NCBI GenBank assembly: GCA_963664845.1
Contig: OY761615.1
Coordinates: 3,100,001-3,164,000 of the forward strand
Source: CAIYTF01 sp963664845
GTDB lineage: Bacteria > Bacteroidota > Ignavibacteria > Ignavibacteriales > Ignavibacteriaceae
Length of the DNA stretch: 64,000 nt
Direction of reading: 5' to 3'
The position numbers and the translations under genes were made by a program. Below the pieces are notes generated by a model. That model searched no databases. It was not told the origin of the DNA and saw nothing but the letters and a program-made list of their open reading frames with translations. Positions 20,295 through 27,504 of this stretch are shown piece by piece. How positions within the stretch are numbered: position 1 is the first letter of the stretch; each line of letters begins with the position of its first letter.

Positions 20295-22599
20295 CCTGTG
20301 TGCGGGGATACTTCTGTTCCTGGCGTGCGGTCCTGAGTCAGAAATAGAAAACAAATATTATCGTTTCTTTTCTCAGGAGGTGGGTCATGCTGATACATAC
20401 CGGCCATTTTTCCGGTCGTTTAACTTTTTGTATCAGGGCGATCCATCATTCAAAGGCATGAAAAGCAACAATATCAATGATTTTGATTCCACCAATGTGG
20501 CTGAATGGGCAAAGCTGTTTGGCGGCAAGGTGGCAACCATTGATATTGACCGACTTTTATATAAAGCGTCTTTGGGTGAAGTTGATACGCTTATTTTTAA
20601 ACTGAAAGACCCGGCATTCCCGGTAAGTGACAAGCTTTCGACAACAACATTGTTTAGTTATCCTGATAAAAACCTTATCAGGGCATTTCTCTTCTATCTC
20701 GGTTATGCAAAAAGATGCGAATCGGTGGCCTGTTATGCCCCTGACTGGTATGAGCCGGACACCACAGCGCAAAATCCACGGAACAATACGCTTTTAACAG
20801 ACAGTCTGTTGAATGGCGGAGAAAAACTTCTCAAGAAGGCAAAAAACGCTTTCATTCGGGAGCGCTATATCTTCCAGATTACACGATTGCTTTTTTTCAG
20901 TAAAAAATACGGGGACAGTTATACTTTTTATACGGAAAATGCTGACCGCCTGAAACTCTCAGCCTCAATGAAATACCGGTGCATGGGGTATGCCGCGGCT
21001 GCGCTCATGAAACTGAAACGGACTGCTGAAGCCAATTATTTTTATTCATTGATCTATGACAATTGTCCCCAAATGAAGGTGAATGCGTACATTTCGTTTT
21101 CGCCGACAGAGGAAAGTGACTGGAAACAGAGCCTTGATTTGGCCAGGAGTCCGCGGCAAAAAGCTGTTCTCTGGCAATTGGTTGGCATATATCATGATCC
21201 GCAGCGGGCTATGGAGGAAATATACCGGCTTGACCCAAAATCTGATTTGCTTGACCTTCTCCTGGTGAGAATGGTTGCGCTTGCTGAGGAAACAGCAATG
21301 CCAAAGCGGGATGAAGATGCGAAAGACTATTTCTCATTTGGCATAATGCATGATGTTGCGCCAAGTCCCATGCTGCGTTTCGTGAAATATATTGCAGATG
21401 ATCATAAAACAGCCAAGCCCTATCTGTGGGATCTGTCGTATGGCTACTTATCGTTCATGCATGGAAACACTAACGAAGCAAACATTTATCTGGACAAAGC
21501 AGGAAAGGAAGCGCCGGATGATCAACTGGTTGCAGACCAGATCCACCTTATTAAAATTGGCATTTTACTACACAGCTATAATTTGCCTCCTGCCGAATTT
21601 GAAAAGGTTGTATTGCGGGAATTACAATGGCTGAAGGAGCGAAAATCAGAATGGGATGATGCATTTGAAATTATGCCCTACGGCGGTGTTTATCAATGGG
21701 CATTAGGGCGGCTGGCGCAAACCTATGTTCAGATAGGCGATTATACCAAAGCAGAATGCCTTCACTATATGACTGACCCGGCCTTCTATCTTGATGCCCA
21801 AAAGACGGGTGCGCTTCTTGCGTTTATTGAGAAGCCGGACAAAAGCGAATTCGAAAAATTTGTTTTGTCGGTTTACCCGTTCTCTTATGATAATGTATGC
21901 GATTTCCAGGGGGTTACACTTTTTTATCAGGGGAAGTTGAAGGAAGCCGAATCCAAATTCCTGCAGGGAAGCAAAAATCGCACACCAGCTGAAGGGCACA
22001 GGCGGAGCACAGGACCCGATGGCACGGAAAGTTCGTGCCTGACTGAACTATTGGCCGATCCGTTCATCATCCACGTAAAAGATTGTCATGATTGTGATGC
22101 AGCTGCACCACAGAAGGTTAAATATACAAAACTTGGTTTCGTGACGCGGATGCTGGAATTGGAACAAAAGCTGAAAACCAATCCGGGTGATGCAACCGAA
22201 CTATATTTCGAACTCGCCAATGGTTACTATAATGCATCATATTTTGGAAATGCAAGACTGTTCTATGAAACGGCGATGAAGTATTACGGGACTTATGCGA
22301 TTGGCATTCGGCCATCCGCTTATATTCTTGATTGCAGTAAAGCTTTGGAATGTTATACAAAAGCCATGGAGCTTTCGAGTGATCCCGAGTTTAAGGCCAG
22401 GTGCGCTTTCATGGCGGCAAAATGTGAACAGAATGAATTCTATCGCAAGACCTGGGAAAAGCAGTATTATGACAACAGTGCCAATCTTTTCAAAGGCGGC
22501 AGCTATTTCAAACAATTGAGAGATTCGTTTTCACAGACAAAATATTATCAGGAAATTATAAAAGAGTGCGGGTATTTCAGGACGTATGTTGGGGGATAA
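20254..22599 (+). CDS. Large lipoprotein with TPR-like repeats
   Basis: The product is 781 residues from the start at 20254 (MKKNAMKFSLVL). It has a lipoprotein signal ending LLFLACG, with Cys near 24. The body is rich in helical pairs and looks like degenerate tetratricopeptide repeats, for example FGNARLFYETAMKYYG and ALECYTKAMELSSDPEFKARC near the end. There is no enzymatic motif. It overlaps the upstream lipoprotein gene, so the two are likely translated together and may form one envelope complex. A frame opening further upstream (20197) would add a non-signal extension and is rejected. Confidence 0.72.
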   Translation: MKKNAMKFSLVLSSLCAGILLFLACGPESEIENKYYRFFSQEVGHADTYRPFFRSFNFLYQGDPSFKGMKSNNINDFDSTNVAEWAKLFGGKVATIDIDRLLYKASLGEVDTLIFKLKDPAFPVSDKLSTTTLFSYPDKNLIRAFLFYLGYAKRCESVACYAPDWYEPDTTAQNPRNNTLLTDSLLNGGEKLLKKAKNAFIRERYIFQITRLLFFSKKYGDSYTFYTENADRLKLSASMKYRCMGYAAAALMKLKRTAEANYFYSLIYDNCPQMKVNAYISFSPTEESDWKQSLDLARSPRQKAVLWQLVGIYHDPQRAMEEIYRLDPKSDLLDLLLVRMVALAEETAMPKRDEDAKDYFSFGIMHDVAPSPMLRFVKYIADDHKTAKPYLWDLSYGYLSFMHGNTNEANIYLDKAGKEAPDDQLVADQIHLIKIGILLHSYNLPPAEFEKVVLRELQWLKERKSEWDDAFEIMPYGGVYQWALGRLAQTYVQIGDYTKAECLHYMTDPAFYLDAQKTGALLAFIEKPDKSEFEKFVLSVYPFSYDNVCDFQGVTLFYQGKLKEAESKFLQGSKNRTPAEGHRRSTGPDGTESSCLTELLADPFIIHVKDCHDCDAAAPQKVKYTKLGFVTRMLELEQKLKTNPGDATELYFELANGYYNASYFGNARLFYETAMKYYGTYAIGIRPSAYILDCSKALECYTKAMELSSDPEFKARCAFMAAKCEQNEFYRKTWEKQYYDNSANLFKGGSYFKQLRDSFSQTKYYQEIIKECGYFRTYVGG

Positions 22600-23184
22600 T
22601 TGTAGTTGGATCAATTGGGTTACCTGAAAGCATGGCGGTGATTTTTCCAAATTCTTTTTCCCGGTGATGCTGATCAGGCTGAGCGCGTTGCCGAATGCAG
22701 TCCCAATTATAATTGCTTTAACGTAGCAGACTCATCTTTCCATACCGGTAATAATACAGACAGGTGGAGATGAACAGATAATTGTAGTGACTTAGCACAC
22801 ATAATTGCTCGACGCAACAATTTCTTAAAGCAATTAGTTGCGTTTGGCTTCCCGACACTTTATATTTGCAATAGTATGTTGTTGAATTTAGGCCACATCT
22901 TTCTGCTGAGTGAAAAAGAGCTGTTTCAGCAGTTTTATGGCCATTTGGAAATAATGAGCTGTGCTGAGGCTTAATTTCCCAACCCCTCTGATATTAAGTC
23001 TTTCTTATATAATTCCAAATACCCATTATTGTTTTTCAACAGTTTTTCCTCGTAACTGAAACAATTATCGTATTAATTGGTGAACAGGATTTATCCGGGC
23101 ATCTATTTGCTGGAATTCTGGTTTCTGTGTCCGGTTAAGTTAAATTAAATAAATATTCAACTTATCCATGGAAGGAGTGCAACG
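22600..23184. other. Gene-free leader region before the cysteine-array gene
   Basis: No convincing gene is seen. A 32-codon frame at about 22876 starts soon after a promoter-like sequence, but it lacks a ribosome site and recognisable features. The segment mainly provides a long untranslated leader for the gene at 23185. Confidence 0.5.
22838..22868 (+). promoter_or_regulatory. Bacteroidota-type promoter upstream of the radical SAM locus
   Basis: A TTG at 22838-22840 is followed after 20 bases by TATATTTG at 22861-22868, a full match to the TAnnTTTG -7 box with the expected spacing. The start would be near 22875, about 310 bases before the first gene, which leaves room for leader regulation. 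Confidence 0.5.
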
Positions 23185-24210
23185 ATGAAAATTAAAAAAT
23201 CGAAGTCTTCGGTTCCGGAAAATACATCACCCAAAGCGGTTGAGAGTGGTTGCGAACCAGGGCTGACAAGGCGGGATGCATTGAAAGATATTTCAGTGCT
23301 CGGATTGGGGTTTTTGGGCTTCGGGGGTTTGTTCACAAAATTCAACACCAGTGCCGCCCCTCTTTTTGATCTTCAGGACAATTGTACAAGTCAATGTTAC
23401 GGCACAGTCACCTGTAATCAAGTATCCAACACAAACGGAACCCTTGCTTGCCCACCCTTCAGTGGTTGTGGCAGTTCCATTTGCAGAGAGACCATCACCT
23501 GCCTTGGCGGTTTTAACTGCACCGGACAAATCAGTTGTGCCGATACGGTTGCATGCAGCCCCAGTGGAATATCTTGCACCGGTGGAAAGGTGTCCTGCCT
23601 GACAAATGCCAACATCATATTGCCAGTTACGTTATCTATGTTTAGCACATTCGTGGTTGATGGAGCCGTCAGAGTACAATGGCGGACAATGACAGAGGTA
23701 AATACCGCAGGATTTAATGTTCTGCGCTCGGCAAGTCGTGATGGTAAGTTCCGAAGACTCAACGATGCCTTGATATCGGGGCATGGAAATTCCAATATTG
23801 CACACGAATATTTTTATGTCGACCAGCAAATCAATCAAGATACATTTTATTGGTATATGCTGGAAGAAATAGATAACAGTGGCAAGGTTGAATTGCACGG
23901 TCCAATTTCATGCAAAACAGAAAACGCACTTGTCGAAAATTTCACCGTTAACCCCAATTTCCCCAATCCGTTCAATTCCGAAACGGCCATTTCTTTTATA
24001 TTACCCGATGCCGGAAATGTAACGATAGACATTTTTGATATGCTTGGGAATCGCATACTTCGGAACAGCCTCCCGGGGGTACGTGGGCCGAATTCCTGGA
24101 GCTGGAATGCAAAAAACAGCAAGGGGCAAGCCGTTCATTCAGGAACATATATTTGTGAAATTACCTTTAAACATCAGGCAAAAAGAAGAAAGCTAAATTA
24201 CATTAAATAG
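23185..24210 (+). CDS. Tat-type, cysteine-array, type IX-sorted protein (candidate modified substrate)
   Basis: This 341-residue protein has four parts. Residues 28-55 resemble a twin-arginine signal (LTRRDALK then a Gly/Leu-rich core). Residues 67-138 hold 12 cysteines at 67, 71, 77, 89, 95, 100, 106, 112, 118, 124, 131 and 138, mostly six apart, each usually preceded by T, S or A (units such as CRETIT, CLGGFN, CTGQIS, CADTVA). Residues 145-250 form a fibronectin-like domain common in Ignavibacteria (LPVTLSMF, VQWRTMTEVNTAGFNVLRS). The C-terminus is a type IX sorting tail (NFPNPFN, FDMLGN, GTYICEI). An AAGGAG ribosome site precedes the start. The gene lies before a radical SAM/SPASM enzyme and a PqqD-like protein, so it is the best candidate for their substrate. 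That link is inferred. Confidence 0.75.
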   Translation: MKIKKSKSSVPENTSPKAVESGCEPGLTRRDALKDISVLGLGFLGFGGLFTKFNTSAAPLFDLQDNCTSQCYGTVTCNQVSNTNGTLACPPFSGCGSSICRETITCLGGFNCTGQISCADTVACSPSGISCTGGKVSCLTNANIILPVTLSMFSTFVVDGAVRVQWRTMTEVNTAGFNVLRSASRDGKFRRLNDALISGHGNSNIAHEYFYVDQQINQDTFYWYMLEEIDNSGKVELHGPISCKTENALVENFTVNPNFPNPFNSETAISFILPDAGNVTIDIFDMLGNRILRNSLPGVRGPNSWSWNAKNSKGQAVHSGTYICEITFKHQAKRRKLNYIK

Positions 24211-24361
24211 TGTCAATGCCGGCAGAGGTATGCTAAATCATCAGACATGGCGCGATTGATATCAATAATGATACGCCATTGTTTGCGGTCAGGTGTTGCA
24301 TCAGAGCAATGGGAGGTCCCGTAGCCGTGTATATATTACCCATTCAGCAAAAAATCAACAT

Positions 24362-24376
24362 AAGGAGAGCAAATTG
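24362..24376 (+). promoter_or_regulatory. Ribosome site that decides a TTG start
   Basis: AAGGAGAG ends 5 bases before TTG at 24374-24376, which is in frame with the radical SAM protein. The longer frame from a GTG at 24293 has no such site, so TTG is the likelier start. Confidence 0.7.
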
Positions 24377-25870
24377 GTAACAGCAGACGATCAAATTGTC
24401 CGGAATATCTGTAATTCCTTTTTGGTAGAACATCATCTCTATGAAATTTCGGGCCGAACCATTCTCGTCGATGTTCGAAAGCTCAGATATTTTGAGATTA
24501 CTGACTCCGCATGTACAAAACTGATTGAAATAATCGAGAGAAAAGCACAAAGCAACGGGGCAGAGCAGGTTGTGCTTGAACTGCTTCGAAATAAAAGCAG
24601 CAAACGCTTTCAAAAAGCACTACATACGTTAAAGGAAAATGGATTAATTACTACTGCAGAATCGACACCACAACAGTATCCAGGTCCGGCAAAACATGAT
24701 CTTTCCCTGTATTCTCTGGTTTTTAATATTTCGCATGTCTGCAATTTTACCTGTAGTTATTGTTTCGCAGGAGAAAAGCTATATGACGGAAGCAATAAGC
24801 TCATGACGGAAAAGGTGGCGGATGCGGCAATCGAGTATTTCCTTGCCAATTCATCTCCCGATGTCAGTTTGGGTTTTGAGTTGTTCGGTGGTGAGCCTTT
24901 ATTGAACCTGCCGATAATCAAACACATCGCGGGAAGAGTCCGGGCGCTGGACAAAGACCGGCGTTTACCCAGCAGTATCGCGATGCCGACTAACGGATTG
25001 CTGCTCACTGGGCCGGTGCTGGATTTTTGTCTTGAAGCGGGAATAGTAGTTCAGGTCAGTATTGATGGACCGATGATAATTCAGAATAAAAACAGGAGAT
25101 TACATTCGGGCGAAGCATCATACTCACAAATAATACATAGCATTAAACACTATATACAAACACAAAGGCTTGATTCATCTCTCCATGCAACTATTGCCCC
25201 GGGAAATGTGCAGATCATGGATACAGTAAAACATTTAAGTGATGATCTGGGGGCAAATTATATGGCAATAATTGAAGCTGGGGGGTTTGGAAAAAATCAT
25301 TGTAAATCTGATGATATAGAAGCCATTAAAGACCAGTGGTTGGACATGGCCAATGAATATATTCATAGAGCCAGAAATGGTATGGTTTGGAAGATCTTTC
25401 CGCTGGAAACTCAAATCAGGGATTCTGTTATGCCCAAGCCCAAATTTGCTGCTTGCGGAGCTGGCAAAGGCTATTTGACGGTCACTCCCGATGGAAACCT
25501 TTTCCCCTGCCCCTGGTTTTCAAGCAGGCCAGAATATTTACTGGGCAATATTTATGATGGTATTTCACATCCGGAGATTAGAGAGCAGTTCTATAACAAT
25601 CATGTGGATTCAAAGGATGAGTGCCGTAAATGTTGGGCCCGCTATTTTTGCGGTGGACGGTGTGTCGCTCTGCCGGTTGAATACAGCGGAACGATAAAAC
25701 ATCATCCCAAACTGTTTTGTGATCTGTATCGACGACAGTTTGAGATTGCACTCTATGTGAATACGGTTCTTTCGTCGGAAAATATAGTCCTGGACCAGAT
25801 CAACAAGTGTTACATTTCCAGGAAAACCAATAAAAAAAAAGGAGACTATTGTGAAACAAAGGCTCACTGA
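24374..25870 (+). CDS. Radical SAM/SPASM peptide-maturase-like enzyme
   Basis: From the TTG start the protein is 498 residues. Residues ~1-100 form a leader-recognition-like winged helix (VRKLRYFEITDSACTKLIEI, ALHTLKENGLI). The radical SAM core follows, with HVCNFTCSYCF (Cys 123, 127 and 130 for the [4Fe-4S] cluster) and LFGGEPLLN for SAM binding. The C-terminal SPASM domain has CGAGKGYLTVTPDGNLFPC and then CRKCWARYFCGGRC with a late FC, enough cysteines for two auxiliary clusters. This layout is that of QhpD- and SCIFF-type maturases, which make thioether links in Cys-rich peptides. Gene order places it after the Cys-array gene and it overlaps the PqqD-like gene by 20 bases. Substrate and chemistry are inferred. 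Confidence 0.85.
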   Translation: MVTADDQIVRNICNSFLVEHHLYEISGRTILVDVRKLRYFEITDSACTKLIEIIERKAQSNGAEQVVLELLRNKSSKRFQKALHTLKENGLITTAESTPQQYPGPAKHDLSLYSLVFNISHVCNFTCSYCFAGEKLYDGSNKLMTEKVADAAIEYFLANSSPDVSLGFELFGGEPLLNLPIIKHIAGRVRALDKDRRLPSSIAMPTNGLLLTGPVLDFCLEAGIVVQVSIDGPMIIQNKNRRLHSGEASYSQIIHSIKHYIQTQRLDSSLHATIAPGNVQIMDTVKHLSDDLGANYMAIIEAGGFGKNHCKSDDIEAIKDQWLDMANEYIHRARNGMVWKIFPLETQIRDSVMPKPKFAACGAGKGYLTVTPDGNLFPCPWFSSRPEYLLGNIYDGISHPEIREQFYNNHVDSKDECRKCWARYFCGGRCVALPVEYSGTIKHHPKLFCDLYRRQFEIALYVNTVLSSENIVLDQINKCYISRKTNKKKGDYCETKAH

Positions 25871-26147
25871 TTCATCCATTTTGCTTTTTAACTTTGCCTT
25901 ATGGGTTCGAAACCTGCAAACGGGAACCATGCTCTTTGATGAGAAGAGGAAAAAGAAATATTTCCTTAATACAACAGCAAGCTTTATCCTTTCGGGCTGT
26001 GACGGTACTAAGCCAGTCGGTGAAGTAATCAGGAAATTTCATGCCACTTTTTCTCCCGTTACGGAAGCGCATGCAAGTGCCGACGTGCTGAACCTGCTAC
26101 GCCAGTTACTTAAATATAAAATTGTCGTGATACAGAACAATAATTAA
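25851..26147 (+). CDS. PqqD-family peptide-binding protein
   Basis: This 98-residue protein starts at GTG with AAGGAG upstream. It has the PqqD winged-helix pattern: FALWVRNLQTGTMLFDEKRKKKYFLNTTASFILSGCDGTKPVGEVIRKF, then a C-terminal helix ASADVLNLLRQLLKYKIVV. PqqD proteins hold the leader of a ribosomally made peptide and present it to a radical SAM enzyme. Here the gene overlaps the maturase gene by 20 bases, so the two are translationally coupled. The maturase has its own N-terminal recognition-like domain, so two binding modules may serve two substrates. Confidence 0.8.
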   Translation: MKQRLTDSSILLFNFALWVRNLQTGTMLFDEKRKKKYFLNTTASFILSGCDGTKPVGEVIRKFHATFSPVTEAHASADVLNLLRQLLKYKIVVIQNNN

Positions 26148-26148
26148 G

Positions 26149-26379
26149 ATGAATATATCAATTGATGAATTTAGGGTAACCAACTCAGCAAAGAATTCTG
26201 ATCCTGGGCTACGTCAGGTTTCAATAGACCCCAGAAAAGATACTTTGCTTTATACTCCCCCGGTTCTGATTGTTATGGATGCCAACTTTTCCATAGGAGA
26301 GTGCAAAGAAATAAATATTGAAATAAAGCCAAAAAAATCCAAAAGCGCTAAAAAATTACCACCTGTCTCTGCTATGTAG
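26149..26379 (+). CDS. Small protein of the radical SAM locus
   Basis: This 76-residue protein is not recognised. Its start codon follows the PqqD stop by one base, which implies coupled translation. The N-terminal half is polar (MNISIDEFRVTNSAKNSDPG), the centre is hydrophobic (DTLLYTPPVLIVMDANFSIG), one cysteine follows (GECKEI) and the end is very lysine-rich (IKPKKSKSAKKLPP). There is no signal peptide. It could be a second peptide substrate, with DANFSIGECKEI as core, or an accessory factor. It is probably real given its position, although it has no clear ribosome site of its own. Confidence 0.55.
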   Translation: MNISIDEFRVTNSAKNSDPGLRQVSIDPRKDTLLYTPPVLIVMDANFSIGECKEINIEIKPKKSKSAKKLPPVSAM

Positions 26380-26516
26380 GCACTCAGTATCATAGAGCGT
26401 CCAAAATAGTGTTTTGTTTGAGCTTAAAGGGGAAGTATAGTAGTCATTTTGTCTAACACTTCCATAAACCCCAAGATTTATATTCTCTTCCAACAAAAAA
26501 TTCATATTATTGTAGT

Positions 26517-27170
26517 ATGATTGAAAAACTTCCCGATATAACACAAGTTATTGTTCTTTTGCTTTTGGAGCATGGCGGTGTTGCCGTGGCTGCTGTGTCC
26601 GGCGCGCTGGTTGCAAAAAGCAAAGGGATGGATATTTTTGGCATTGGTGTTATTGCCTTTGTAACCGCGCTCGGCGGCGGAACGCTTCGTGACTTATTGC
26701 TCTTCAGAGCACCCTTGTTTTGGTTCACCCACCAAAGCTACCTTATAACAATTACCTTAGCAACAATATTCGCACTTGTATATACCCGCAAAAAACCGGC
26801 TCCGGTTAAAGTATTGCTCATCGTTGATGCATTCGGCCTCGCGTTCTTTGCCATCAGCGGTGCGCAGATTGCCGAGGCACGGCACCTGAACTGGGTTATT
26901 GTTATCATGATGGGAATGATAACCGGGGCTGCCGGTGGTGTTATACGCGATGTGCTTTGCAATGAAATTCCGCTCATCCTGCGACAGGATATTTATGCAA
27001 CCGCGGCGATAGCTGGGTCTGCCGTTTATCTCCTGATTAAATATGCCGGACTGGCCGCATCATATGCAGGGGTGGCAGGGATGATCACCATTGTGATCAT
27101 TCGTATTCTGGTTATCTATCACTCAATCAATTTACCAGGCGGCGTAAAAGAAAATGCCTTACAGAAATAA
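26517..27170 (+). CDS. TRIC-type cation channel family protein
   Basis: This 217-residue protein has seven hydrophobic segments and the internal duplication of the TRIC/UPF0126 (YadS) family. Each half carries the signature: GIGVIAFVTALGGGTLRDLL in the first and GMITGAAGGVIRDVLCNE in the second. Prokaryotic members form homotrimeric K+-permeable channels in the inner membrane. It stands alone after the radical SAM locus, with a 137-base gap, and I see no reason to assign it to that locus. Confidence 0.9.
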   Translation: MIEKLPDITQVIVLLLLEHGGVAVAAVSGALVAKSKGMDIFGIGVIAFVTALGGGTLRDLLLFRAPLFWFTHQSYLITITLATIFALVYTRKKPAPVKVLLIVDAFGLAFFAISGAQIAEARHLNWVIVIMMGMITGAAGGVIRDVLCNEIPLILRQDIYATAAIAGSAVYLLIKYAGLAASYAGVAGMITIVIIRILVIYHSINLPGGVKENALQK

Positions 27171-27504
27171 TTCCGGAGAATCGGTTTCGCCTTGATGCGC
27201 CGCGCATAGCTCCCTTTATTCAATTTAAACCGACCGCCAACCCGCCACCAAGGCGGATCGGTGCCTTGACTTGCAAAACGACCTTTCTGAATTGCCCCTA
27301 TTGCTATTTGCCAAATAAATTAATAACTTCATTTCAGACATAAAGATCATCCCCAATAAAGCATTACGTAAATCAGGTGAGATTTAAGTAAATATATCCT
27401 ATGTCGTTTTTCAGTTTCCCTCACATGCTGAACAAAGTACGTTTATCTTAACGTAATAAAGGATACGGGGCACAAACACAATCATAAATTAAATTAGGAA
27501 AACA
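27171..27504. other. Intergenic region with a weak hairpin
   Basis: ACCGACCGCC (27229-27238) pairs with GGCGGATCGGT (27252-27262) with one bulge, perhaps ending the TRIC transcript. No gene is seen in the rest. Confidence 0.45.

Noticed and set aside
22876..22974. 32-codon frame MLLNLGHIFLLSEKEL...
   Set aside because: It follows a promoter-like box but has no ribosome site and no similarity I recognise.
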